In this document: one piece after another, positions 1-10,661 of the stretch
How the letters are laid out: every line of letters starts with the position of its first letter
Numbering within the stretch: position 1 is the first letter of the stretch
Assembly (NCBI GenBank): GCA_023053685.1
Contig: JALIGW010000001.1
Coordinates: 54,061,359-54,125,358 of the forward strand
Origin: Diadophis punctatus similis
Lineage: Eukaryota; Chordata; Lepidosauria; Squamata; Dipsadidae
Reading direction: 5' to 3'
Length of the DNA stretch: 64,000 nt
Notes under the pieces: model-generated
Databases searched by the model: none
Told to the model about the DNA's origin: nothing
What the model saw: the letters and a program-made list of their open reading frames with translations, nothing else
Translations under genes and position numbers: made by a program

Positions 1-1280
1 TCAATACGACCCATAACAATGATGACATACGTTACAATTATAACAAATAATTGTCTGCTGCCTACTGACATCACTCTAGGCAACTTACAATAAATGACAA
101 AAAACAGAATATGCTTTCAATGTACCAACAAGCTCAGAATACAAAAATAGGGAAACTACTTGAGGAAATGATCTCTATTTAACACATTTATTAGTAGACA
201 GTACTAGAAATAGAGATAACAATCTCATACTTTACTTTCAGATAAAATTAGAAACAAAAACACATTTCCCCCCAAAAAATAGATTTTAGTAAGAAATACT
301 TTTGTCCTTAATGATAACATAGAAAATGCAATATGAATATAAAATCTTAAGTTTGAGGAAGTTGGCAAAGTATAGAAAAGGCAAACATAAGAGTTATTTA
401 TACGAGGGGTTTACATTCGCAGCTGGACTAAAGGATTGAAACCAATGAGGATGGGTCCAGTGGCTTCTATTTTCCCATGGAAGTGTCCATCTCAATTTCT
501 TTCTTAACTTCAAGAACAGGCACACAGGATTCCAAACACCATCTTTAAAGTAACAATGGTACTTAGAGATCACTTTTGAACATAAAACTGAACAATTGGA
601 GAAAATTTATAGTTTTGAGAGAAAAAATGTTCTCCTTCCATAATACATTTTGATACACACATTTCCACAGAGAAGAGGATATCCACACATATTCTTTTAT
701 GAATTCCAAGCATATTTTATTGCTTTTAGATGCAAGTGTCATGCCCACTATTAATTTCAATGGGATCCATTTCTGAGCAGTTAGAAAAAGTATGCTATAA
801 AGATATAAAATGCAATGATATGTAATGTAAAAGTGTCTTAATTTTATTTGCATATTATTTACAGTTATACCAAAAAGTTTTAAACAAATAAACAGCAAGC
901 TATGGCAGCCAAGATACAGATATCTTTTAGTTCTTAATAGCTGCATAATACGGGGGGAAAGAATAAATCCAAGAGAGTTCTTATTTGAATTTAGACATTT
1001 TCTCCATAAACTGTCATGAAAAAAAACATTTATGTATAGAAGACAAAGATTATTTTCAGAAACTATTTTCAACTTTCTTATACAAAAAACTCTCTCTAGC
1101 CTAATAAAAAAGGGTTTGAGTTGTATGTAGATTGACAATATTCAAATGTTGTAATATTTATAGAATGTTGCAGTCATAATTTTAAGGGAAAAGTTAATAC
1201 AAATATGTTAAATACCGTATGTATTTCAATCATAAGTCAATTATACAGAAATTTGGAAACAATTCAGAAAATGTACTTAG
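1..1280. other. AIDA intron 1, no feature seen
   Basis: AT-rich single-copy-looking sequence downstream (minus strand) of AIDA exon 1. I looked for AIDA exon 2, which should continue the protein after the IDEYQ residues, and did not find it, so exon 2 probably lies beyond the left edge. The open frames here show no recognisable protein. Confidence 0.5.
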
Positions 1281-1580
1281 TGTCAGCCCTGGTATGCCAG
1301 GCGGCCCGGGGCTGCCATTCCGGCGGGGGAAGGAGAGCCGCGCAGCCGCGCCACGCCCACCAAGCGCCATACCGCCCAGACCAACGAAACCGCGTAAGGA
1401 CACTGGCCGGATGGGTGGGAGTTGGGAGTTCCAGCCTCCCATCAGCCAGGAAGCTGGCAAAATTGTATTTTCACATGGTGATCGTCAGTTCGTGCCGGAG
1501 TTATTCATGATGAAGATAAAACAATTGCAAACCAGGACTGTGTCCTTTGCTTTATTTCTGCGAATTACAGGAACCTGACA
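1281..1580. mobile_element. CpG-rich 300-bp insert with TGTCAG/CTGACA ends (possible solo LTR)
   Basis: A sharply GC- and CpG-rich block lies inside an AT-rich intron. It begins TGTCAG and ends CTGACA, the TG...CA inverted ends expected of an LTR. The flanking 5-mers (cttag, ctttt) agree at only three positions, so a target-site duplication is not convincing. Overlapping open frames on both strands match nothing I recognise. The retained CpGs suggest a young or unmethylated insert. It could instead be a retrocopy or a regulatory island. Confidence 0.35.
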
Positions 1581-2433
1581 CTTTTAAGAGTATGAGCATA
1601 ATGCCGGTCTGCAACACTTTATAGCAGGGGTGTCTTGGGGTTGTGTATCTCTGCACCTGCTACATAATCATAGTACTTTAAAGAACTACAGGAAGATGCT
1701 ACTGTTCTGACCTAGGCTTCCTGATAAATCATAAAACATAAACATAGTCCCAAAAACCTCTTTTTATTTCAACGGCTGTGAATTCTGTTCATTCACAGTT
1801 GTAATAGGTCCATAATAATAATAAATCTTTTTTTAAAAGTGGGAAAATGATGCTGAAAGATGGCAATTTGAACAAGGCCATACAATGAATCAAACTGCAA
1901 AACTACAACTTGGACCTAACTTAAACTCCAAATCTTGCTCACATGATTGCACTACCCAGTATTTCTTGAAAATGGCTAGAGTTACTACTTCAAGCTTATC
2001 ATTTCCAAATTTCACTTCTCTTTCACAAATGTGTATACTAGTATCGACTAAAACTAGTTTTGAAAATATTTCTGCATGAAGTTCAGAGGAAAATGGTCTT
2101 ATGCTCACATTTAAGTTACTAATGGGGAACCACTGTTGAGGATCCTAACATCAAAAACTAGGCTTTCTAAGGACACAACCTTTAATAATAATGAGAATTG
2201 TTACTTTTGGTGTTTGGACCAGTCTCTTTCTCACTTAAGAAAATGTTGAGATGTAAGGGGGGGAAAAGAGTTAAATGATACTGGCTCATTCATTACAACT
2301 ACAAGAATGTCTGGGAATAATGCATAATTTGAGTTTTGCAAGAAAAACTTTTAGTCACCTATCTTTACCATGACATTTTTATATTAAATCTATATTAAAT
2401 ATGACATTAAATACATATGTCACAGAAATATTA
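1581..2433. other. AIDA intron 1, nothing recognised
   Basis: AT-rich sequence without splice-flanked coding potential, terminal repeats or simple arrays that I can identify. Confidence 0.5.
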
Positions 2434-2493
2434 TACTGTTACTAATGTGCTAACTGGTACAGGTACTGTTACTAATGTGCTAACTGGTACAGG
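2434..2493 (+). repeat. Two perfect tandem copies of a 30-bp unit
   Basis: The 30-bp unit (2434-2463 and 2464-2493) is repeated without change. The unit ends with the first four bases (cagg) of the adjacent MITE, so the duplication happened after that element inserted. Confidence 0.9.
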
Positions 2494-2872
2494 TAGTCCT
2501 TGACTTACAAGTTCATTTAGTGACTTTCAAAGTTACAATGGCACTGAAAAAAGTGACTTATGACCATTTCTCACACGACCATTGAGGTATCCCCATGGTC
2601 ATGTGATCAAAATTTAGATGCTTGGCAACTGACTCATATTTATGACTGCAGTGTCCCAGGATCATGTGATCACCTTTTGAAACCTTCTGACGAGCAAAGT
2701 CAATGGGAAAATCAGATTCATTTTACAACCATGTTATTAATTTAATTGCAGTGATTCACTTAACAAATGTGGCAAGAAAGGTTGTAAAATGGGGCAAAAT
2801 TCACTTAACAAACGTCTCATTTAGCAACATAAATTTTGGGCTCAATTACAATCATATGTTGAGGACTACCTG
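2490..2872 (+). mobile_element. Tc1/mariner-type MITE (family T), full length
   Basis: Starts CAGGTAGTCCTTGACTTAC and ends with the inverse complement, GAGGACTACCTG, preceded by a TA dinucleotide. These ends and a TA target suggest a non-autonomous Tc1/mariner (Tigger-like) element. The same sequence recurs at 8375, 9777, 10391 (part), 21717, 51672 (part) and 54713. No transposase remains. Family placement rests on the ends only. Confidence 0.75.
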
Positions 2873-4300
2873 TGTTATGTTGCTTCTGTTTTTATATTGA
2901 AAACTACTTAGTTGCCATCTATTTCAGAAATAACATGCAAATTAAAATGTGATCTTTATAAAACAATAGTGTCACTCTTAGATAAGGCAATATAGTTTAA
3001 GAAAATGTAATGGGAACCATGCTTTAAATCTAAATATCATAAGGTGCTAAGTATCAGATGTGATAATGACCAACAGTTGCAGGCTGTTTAAAAGGGATTG
3101 GATAAATTCAGAGATACAGCTTTCAATGCCTACTAGTTGATGCAGTCATAGTACCACCAAAATCAAAATGCTTTAAATTCCAGTTAGAGATCAGCAGTAG
3201 GAAAGAGATATTAGCAACTGGCTGATTAGCCATATTTTGACACTATATAATAGAAGCTTAGGCCTTGATCCAGAGTAAAGCTCTTAGAAATGCATACAAT
3301 TATAGATCAAGACTTCACAATGTTGCACATTCCAACTGGATGGGCAAGGGAAATGTTATAAACATTTAAGCATTCAGTAACTTCCCTACCAGCTTAATCT
3401 TTCTAGTTCAATTATAGCAACAAATGAATTTTTTTGGTTTCCTAGTTGCTCATTGTTAATCTATAAAAGTTAAATATAAATGTCTGATCTTTTATTAGAC
3501 ACATGCAATATAATTTTACAATTCTGAGCCAACAATAAGTGCACTCGCTACGCTCTAGTCAGAAGTAGGTACATTGATGTTGTAGCATAACATATGTTAG
3601 TCTTGGAATAGCTTCAGCAAACAAAAAAAAGTATATACAAGTGCTCCTTAACTGTCATTTAGGGAGGGACACTTTCGTGTTGGGAATAAAACAAATTTGT
3701 ACATTCTGAAAGCAAAAGAGTTAATGGATATTACCTATTCAATATGATATATAATGGTCAGAAGCCAAAGAAATATTAATTTCCTCTCAAGAAATTAATT
3801 CTTTCTCTCAGCTAGATTCCTTCTCCAACCACGAGGTTTCTGAAACCATGGGAGTTTTCAAAAGCAAGATTTGGCAATAGACAATAGATTAATTGCTTCC
3901 TAACAAGCTATTAATGTTGCAAAATATCCTCATGTGGCAGTTCAATTAAAAATTAGCCAAAGACTATATGGAAACATAGGTTTATTATCAGTTGTTAGGA
4001 ATGGGACTAGAGCTACCAAATACCCAATTTTAAATCATAGAGATAGAAGCAATTAATCCACAGAATCTCTTTTTCTCTCCACTTGTACTAACATTATACA
4101 TCTGGCAGTGCTAGAGATGACCCTGAAAGAATCCCAAGGTTCAGATTAATGATTCTAGAAACAACAGGTGGCTTCCAAGGCCGAAACTTCCGTCAGATAT
4201 CCCAAAACTGCCCAACCTAAAAAAAAAAACAAACCTTGAGAGCCTGGGGAAGCCGCATTAGCAGAATCATTTTGTTCGCGTTTATCTTAAAAAAAAACCA
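2873..4300. other. AIDA intron 1, nothing recognised
   Basis: AT-rich intronic sequence. I see no coding exon, terminal-repeat element or long simple repeat. Confidence 0.45.
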
Positions 4301-5240
4301 TTACATTTCAAAGCAGCAATAGATGCAGATCGGCAGCAAGCGCCTCAGCATCCTCCCCTCTGCATCTTGTGTTCAGACGCAGACATGGGGCAGTGATGGA
4401 AGCGACCCTTCCCCAATTCTGTAGCCTCGACGCAGAGCCCTCTCTGCCTTCGCCCATAGACCTTTCGCGCCAGACAAAAGCCTTCCAGCGCGAAGTATTT
4501 ACGACCAGAGGGACCCTCGCACAACCCCCTTCTCCCCTTTGCGGTCTTCCTGGAGCAGCCCTTCGCCCCCAGCCGCCTGCAGCTGCCCTTCGCCCCACCC
4601 AGAGGCTTTGTAGCGCCTGCCTGCCCTCCAGGTCACCCCTTCGGGGCTCCGCCCAGACCCGCCACCCGCACCCAGCCCTACGGGTGCCTGAACCCCAACT
4701 TCTCGCCCCACCCAAGGGCTCTCCCACCCCTCCCGCCCTCGCCTTCAGCAGCTCCCCCTTCAGCCAGCCCGACTCTTTGAAGCTGCCGCCGCCGCCCGCT
4801 CGCCCCCACTCACATCTGATACTCGTCGATCGCCTCCACCAGCTGCCCCCAGGAGTCGAAGTCGGTCCCTTTTCTGAAGCTGGCGCCCCAGCGCTGCAGA
4901 AGGCTCCGAGTCGCTTCCGACATGGTCCCAGCTGCTAAGGCTCCATCTTCATCCGCGGCCGCGCCGGGGAATGGGAGCCGGGGGAGCAAGGAGTGGAGGG
5001 GCTCTCGCCGGGCAACGGGCAACGGCCGCTCCCTCCAGTCCAAGCAACACCGCCGCTCACTCCCCGACCAAGCCCATTTGCCTTCTCATCCAAACCTGGC
5101 AGTCGCTTCTAACGAGGCCCCGCCCCCCAGCATGGTCGGTTGTACCCAAAGCCGCCTTCCTCTCCTTGCCCTGCGCAGCGGAACTGGGGACGCTGTTGGC
5201 TCCCGACTGCGCGTGCGTGCGTAGAGCTAAGCTATTGTAA
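4300..5240. promoter_or_regulatory. CpG-rich promoter region of AIDA, probably shared with BROX
   Basis: A CpG- and GC-rich block about 0.9 kb long surrounds AIDA exon 1, in contrast to the AT-rich DNA on both sides. In vertebrates AIDA and BROX lie head to head, so a bidirectional promoter is expected here. The transcription start sites cannot be fixed from sequence alone. Open frames on both strands here follow from the high GC content and are not taken as genes. Confidence 0.7.
4814..4923 (-). CDS. AIDA: AIDA coding exon 1 (partial gene, runs off the left edge)
   Basis: AIDA (axin interactor, dorsalisation-associated) binds Axin and blocks Axin-driven JNK activation; the protein has an N-terminal helical domain and a C-terminal C2-like domain. 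This exon encodes the first 36 residues plus two bases of codon 37: it starts MSEATRSLLQRWGASFR and ends with IDEYQ, closely matching the vertebrate N-terminus as I know it. The exon ends AT|GTGAGT, a strong splice donor at 4813-4812. An in-frame ATG upstream at 5043 exists, but the family starts at MSE and this ATG has a good Kozak context (ACC before ATG). Later exons lie outside the window to the left. Confidence 0.95.
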
Positions 5241-6040
5241 ACTTGCAAAGGCAACCCTTGGAGAAGGCGCTTCTTGGTTACTTGTGAGCTTCTATTCCAG
5301 CGGGCGAGCGCTGGCAAAGTATTGGCAAGCCTCTCCAGCGGAAAACTGCAAAACTTTCGAAAAGTCCCAAGAAAACAGCACTCTGTTAAAAAAATATGGC
5401 TTTCGATGTGTTGCACCTAGAAGCAGGCTGATTACACTGTCACAGAATGCATGTGCATTATGACCCTCTTTCATTATGATCCTGAAAGAGAGGAAGATAT
5501 ATTCTGCACACTTATTGTTACTCTCTGCATTTACCTGAACTGTGAGGAAAAGCTTATGCAAATTCCAAGTTTGCATTGGGACGGGGAGAGCAAGTCTCAC
5601 ATATTCTTGCTTGGAGTATAGCTGCCTCGACTTACATGTGAGGAGAATAGTTACGTCTTTATGCGCACTAGCTTTTACAACGTCCCTTGGCAATAACCTT
5701 TTGATGCATTACTCCTGGTAAACGCACCAAGAGATCCTTTCAAACTTTCTTGAGGTTCACTTGCCGCCGCCTTTCATCATCACAAGCCAGACACATCAGA
5801 TCGCCAGACGGCCATCCCTTTCGGTGACCCTCTGGGCTTTGAAACCACCGCACTTTCTCCTTCACGCCTCAAACTGAGCCAGCAAAAGGGGAGGCTGATT
5901 AGTCACCATCCTTCTGTAGCTAGAAACATGTAATAGGTGCAAAGAGGGCAGTCGCCCAATTTATAACACTCTCCACAAGCTCTTTGCGTATTGACTTTCA
6001 GAGTCAACTAATCCCTCTCGCTCTGCTTTGTCGAGCAATT
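5241..6040. other. AIDA-BROX intergenic or BROX 5' intron, nothing firm
   Basis: Mixed-composition sequence between two CpG-rich patches. A weak donor-like gtgagc occurs near 5286, but no exon can be supported. Open frames on both strands have no recognisable homology. Confidence 0.4.
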
Positions 6041-6327
6041 GGGCTGCATAGAAAAACCATGCACTCCTTGGGGGGGGGGGCATTCACGCCTTGGCGAGCC
6101 GAGAGCCGCCCGGCTCCATTTCGATGCTACCATTACACATGAAGCGCTTCCGCCCGGTTAGCGAGACCTTGTCAAGTCCACGAAGGTCACGTGATTTTCG
6201 GCTATTGGCGCCTAGGGAATCGGGCGGGTTTCCTTGATTTATTATTGCCGAGGTCATCCTACAGAAGTTATCCTTTAACTCCTCTACAATTTTTGGATCT
6301 CTGGCATAGAGTAGAAAATCTTCCGAG
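6041..6327 (+). promoter_or_regulatory. Second CpG patch with E-box and CCAAT box; possible BROX 5'UTR exon
   Basis: A small CpG-containing patch includes GTCACGTGA (6186-6194), which matches nine positions of the ten-base E-box type bound by USF and TFE3/TFEB, and an inverted CCAAT box (ATTGG, 6204-6208). About 120 bp downstream the sequence reads CCGAG|GTGGGTGAG, a plausible donor at 6328. This order suits a promoter plus a non-coding first exon of BROX, whose first coding exon at 13346 starts just before the ATG. It is an inference; transcript data would decide. Confidence 0.35.
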
Positions 6328-8374
6328 GTGGGTGAGTGGTAGGAAGCTTCTTTTTATTATATCGTAGGCGCTTGTATTTTGTCTCCTCTCTTTATACTGC
6401 ACCTGAACGATGGCAGTCATGAATCTTAGCGACTTCCTGCTCCTCCCGATTGTTTCCACGGTCAAGCCTTGCACAGACAGTTGGTCGTGGAATCAAATGC
6501 ATTCAGTATAGTGATTACCTTTTATTCTTTTGTGAAATAGGCTCAGTTGAGAGTTAATTTAAAAACGAATGGCTGTTGTTTTCCCCACCTCCTTACATTC
6601 CTAAGTTTTATTTCGTCTATTCTTACGTATACACGATCAGTGGGATATTTCTGGGCCACTTTAAACCATATTTAAATAGTTATTAGTTCTTTTCCCCTTA
6701 AGATTTTTCACCCTTACTATTACGATCCACAAGCCTCTCGACCTCCAATCACAGCGCAATTTCGAGAACTGAATAGAATTAAAGCAATCATTTCCGCCTT
6801 TTGTTGCAAGACTTTAACCTTAAACGATTTGTGAACATAGTAATCGTTTTAACTCGGACTGCTTTGTTCTTCCTCCGCTTGTTCGTCGCGTCCTTTTGCC
6901 TATTCATTGTATGGTGTTCCCAAGACAGAACAAAGTTGGAGGGGGATGTAAACACAAGCCCTTTAGAAAATTAGAAGAGAAGCAGGTTTGATGTCGCTAT
7001 AAACAGAAATAGAAGAAATGTAAACACTTTATATAGTAAGGAAGCAGCTAGTTTTAAAATGGATTTAGTCTTAATTGACGAAGTTAGAATATAATTTTTT
7101 ATTGGCCAAGTGTGATTGGACACACAAGGGATTTGTCTTGGTGCATATGCTCTCATAAAAGACCTTCGTCAAGAATCATAAGGTATGACGCTTAATGATA
7201 GTCCGGGCACAAATAAGCATAGAATCTCAGGCTAAACAGCACGCAGGAAGTGTGAGAAAATAAGAGGATTATTCCCGGGCAGGCTACTCGGGATGTTTAC
7301 ATCGCAGTTGTACCTAAAGCAGAGAAAGAACAATGAGGCTTGCCAGCTATGAGTGGGCGTGGCCTCTGGCCTGTTAACTCAGCGGGTCCTCCTTCACTAC
7401 CATCAATGAGATTACTTAGAGGTGCGCCAACAATCATTATGAGGAAAGAAGCCGGATTTTGAGGCTTAAGGAAATCCCGTTGAGGCTTCAGCAAACGAAA
7501 AAGGTTGGGGTGGGTTTTTAAACGGCGGGTGAAAACCCAAAGTAGCCGTATTTATATATACGATGGAAAGCCCGTTCCACTGTAGCTTCCTACTGCTTCC
7601 TATTGTAGCTAGTCTGTTGTGCTTCTGAGAGAGTTCAGCTGGGAATTGCTACAAAGCGGCATTGGTGTGCTCGCTGTACTGCAGCGTCCTTCAAACATAT
7701 AGACTCCAAGGCCTGTCAGTGAGAGTGGGACTACTAATCCCGAAGCACCAGGTTTCCAATATAGCCGAACCCAATTCGAACGAGCACTTGGCAAAGTAAT
7801 TGATGATAGCCGGAGAGAAAGCGAGAGACCGAGTTTAATCGAGGTTATCCCCCAAACCGGGCTTGTTGATTAGAAAGCATCAGCGTGTCTTCGGGAAATG
7901 GCTCTAGGCACGCATTTGCCAGTCGAACAGAAAGCTAGAAGTGGCGAGTCTCTTCCCTTGCAGTGAAGCTGCCCGGGCTTGCTTTTCAGCAGAGCCACCG
8001 AGAGGCGGATTCGGGCCTTGCCGCCTTCCTTTCATACTTTCTGGGGATGCGGCTCCTCCTCCTGAACTGATTTCCGTAGAGCTGTACGGTAGTGGCTGCT
8101 GCTGACAAGAGTCCGCTGGAAATCGAGAAGGTAAATAGAGCAGCCCCACCCTAAGGAGAGAAGGCGGAGACCAAGTATGTTTTTGGGAGAGGCTTGGCTT
8201 AATGCTGGACGGGGGGACTGTTCGCTTTGCTGGCTGCTAGGGAGGAAGCGCAATTACTGTAACGCCGGAGAAGAAGGCCTGTGTGTTACAATATATGATG
8301 GGCAGAATTTCTGAGCACTGAGACAAGCTCTTTTTAAAGGTTCCGGGTTTTTTCTTAAAAGCAAAAGTTCGATA
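6328..8374. other. BROX 5' intron/intergenic, largely unique sequence
   Basis: No exon is recognised. A short LINE fragment lies at 7097-7232. The remaining open frames are short, have no splice-supported partner and are not called. Confidence 0.4.
7097..7232 (-). mobile_element. Snake CR1-type LINE 3' fragment
   Basis: Matches the 3' end of the longer copy at 38083 (TTTATTGGCCAAGTGTGATT, then CACACAAGG...GTGCATATGCTCTC). It is truncated and diverged, and here the (AATAG)n tail is absent or decayed. Confidence 0.7.
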
Positions 8375-9489
8375 CAGGTAGTCCTCGACTTATATAACCA
8401 TTCGTTTAGGGACCATTCAAAGTTAATGGCAATGAAAAAAGGGACTTTAATGACCAGTTTTCACGCTTACTACCATTGCAGCATCCCCATGGTCATGTGA
8501 TCAATATTTGGATGCTGGGCAACTGGCAATGTATTTATTTTATTTATTTTATTTTATTTATTTTGTCAACACGTGTACAAGATAACAGGTATGATATAAA
8601 CATAAACATAAAAGCAAAGTATGTATAGGTAAATTTAGACAATAGGACAGAAGGACAGAGACGGTAGGCATGATGGTGTGCTTAAGCACGCCCCTTACAG
8701 ACCTCTTAGGAATGGGGTGAGGTCAACTGTAGAAAGTCTAAGGTTAAAGTTTTGGGGGTTTGGGGAAGAAACCACACAGTCAGGTAGTGCATTCCAGGCA
8801 TTGATTACTCTGTTGTTGAAGTCGTATTTTCTGCAGTCGAGTTTCGAGTGGTTTACATTGAGTTTGAATCTATTGTGTGCTCGTGTATTGTTGCAGTTGA
8901 AGCTGAAGTATTCATTGACAGGTAGGACATTGTGGCAGAGGATTTTATGAACTACGTTTAGATCTGATCGAAGGCGACATAGTTCTAAGTTGTCTAAAAT
9001 CAAAATTTCAAGTCTGGTGGAATAAGGAATTCTGTTGCGAGCAGAGGAGTGGAGGACTCTTGTGAAGTATTTCTGGACTCTCTCAATTGTATTAATGTCC
9101 GATATGCAGTGCGGGTTCCAGACAGGTGAGCTGTATTCGAGGATTGGTCTGGCAAATGTTTTGTATGCTCTGGTTAGCAGATTAATATTGCCAGAGAAGA
9201 AGCTACGCAAGATTAGGTTGACAACTCTTAGTGCCTTTTTGGCAATGTATTTTACAGTGTATTGGATAGTTGCTGTGTCCTGGGGCCATGTGATTAGCTT
9301 TTGCGACCTTCTGACAGGCAAAGTCAATGGAGAAGCCAGTTTCACTTAACAACCATGTTACTCACTTGGCCCCAGTGATTCACTTATGTGGCAAGAAAGG
9401 TGGTAAAATGGAGCAAAATTCACTCAACAACTATCTTGCTTAGCAACAAATTTTGGGCTCAATTGTGGATGTAAGTCAAGGACGATCTG
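8375..9489 (+). mobile_element. Tc1/mariner-type MITE (family T), split by a LINE
   Basis: Left end CAGGTAGTCCTCGACTTA and right end GTAAGTCAAGGACGATCTG are flanked by TA on both sides (8373-8374 and 9490-9491). A LINE inserted between about 8524 and 9252 interrupts it, so this MITE is older than that LINE copy. Confidence 0.8.
8524..9252 (-). mobile_element. 5'-truncated CR1/L2-like LINE inside the MITE, 13-bp target duplication
   Basis: On the minus strand an open frame (stop at 8695) encodes the C-terminal part of a non-LTR reverse transcriptase polyprotein, including RPILEYSSPVWNP and NRVINAWNALP, typical of the CR1/L2/Jockey group. The 3' end carries a short (AAATA)-type tail at 8535-8563. 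A perfect 13-bp duplication, TGGCAATGTATTT, flanks it (8524-8536 and 9240-9252), the mark of target-primed insertion. The copy is 5'-truncated and inactive, but this last segment of frame is intact. Confidence 0.8.
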
Positions 9490-9776
9490 TATATGAAGGA
9501 GTATTACCTTGCCTCTTTTCCTTTCTATGGAGTTTTAGATTTTGGCTGTTATTGTGTTTAAGCCGCAACATGGGAAAATCTTGATTTATTATTATGACTG
9601 TGTGTAATGGAGGCAGGATAAACAACAAGAAAAACCTTTTTTTCTGGCTCATTATTCAAGTTTCTGTCTGGAACTTAATAAGCAAGCAATGCCAGAATGT
9701 TCTTATGTAATACTAGAGAAAGGAGGTGGTCTTATTTACTGTATTGCATAGGGAAAATATCTAAGGCTATATAGTA

Positions 9777-10049
9777 CAGGTAATCCTGGACTTACAAACA
9801 TTCATTTAGTGACCATTCAAAATTACAATGCAGTGTCCAGGGTTATGTGTTCACCTTTTGCTATTTTCAAATGAGCAAAGTCAGTGGAGAAGCCAGATTC
9901 GTTTAGTTAGCATTTTACTCACTTAACTGCAGTGATTCACTTAACGATGGGAAAAAAGGTAGTAAAATTGGGCAAAATTCACTTTTAACTGTCTTGCTTA
10001 GCACTGAAAATTTGGGTTTAGTTTGTAGTTGTAAGTCAAGGACTATTTG
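9777..10049 (+). mobile_element. Tc1/mariner-type MITE (family T), internally deleted
   Basis: CAGGTAATCCTGGACTTAC at the left and its degenerate inverse at the right are flanked by TA dinucleotides (9775-9776, 10050-10051). At 273 bp it lacks about 100 bp of the middle compared with the copy at 2490. Confidence 0.75.
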
Positions 10050-10390
10050 TACAGTGTGTCTTACCCTGGATCCAAAGAATCCATTCCATTCTTAAGAAGT
10101 CTTCCAATTTGGTACAATATAATATGCAAATCAGTCATTCTTGAAGGACTTTTTAAATCAGCAGAAGTTAAAAGGAGTACTGAATATAAATTACACTCTC
10201 CTCTGATATAAGATTTTAATCTTATTCCTTCAAGATTATTAGATCTATTAGATAAAGATGAGCTAATTGAGGAGGATAACATTGGCAGCTATGAAGTCCC
10301 AATAGCAATTCCAAAAGCAATCCTCCTGTGAATTCTGAAAACAAACAGGACATGATGCTATGCCAAAAACTTTTCTCCATTCTGTATTAG

Positions 10391-10512
10391 ATGTTGCCAG
10401 TTGCCAAGCACTCAAATTGTGATCACATGACCACAGGGGTGGTATGGGGTTGCAACTTCAAAGATGGGTCACAAGTTACTTTTTCAGAGGTGGTTGTAAT
10501 TTCTGTGCAAAT
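10391..10512 (-). mobile_element. Family T MITE fragment
   Basis: Contains the recognisable internal stretch (CAGTTGCCAAGCA ... GTGATCACATGACCA) in antisense, without either terminal repeat. Confidence 0.6.
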
Positions 10513-10598
10513 GGAAATAATGTATTGGGGCAGTCAAATCAAGCAGGGACTAAAGTCTACTTGGAGCAATATACTATGGCAATTTAAATAATATTATC

Positions 10599-10661
10599 TT
10601 AGATCTCTACTGTGTCTTATACAGATCTCTTATTTTAGATCTCTACTGTGTCTTATACAGA
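10599..10661 (+). repeat. Short direct duplication, 27-bp unit, period 36
   Basis: The string from ttagatctc to tatacaga occurs at 10599-10625 and again at 10635-10661. Confidence 0.8.

Noticed and set aside
563..1138. 191-codon minus-strand ORF in AIDA intron 1
   Set aside because: AT-rich, Leu/Ile/Phe-heavy, no homology to AIDA or any family I know, and no splice context.
4369..4938. 189-codon plus-strand ORF opposite AIDA exon 1
   Set aside because: Pro/Ser-rich product of a CpG island with no known relatives; opposite a real exon.
4924..5043. Upstream in-frame ATG extending AIDA by 40 residues
   Set aside because: The family starts at MSE..., and the extension is Pro/Arg-rich 5'UTR-like sequence with no homology.
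8678..8950. Plus-strand ORFs across the LINE at 8524-9252 (also 9035-9349)
   Set aside because: Antisense shadows of the reverse-transcriptase C-terminal frame.
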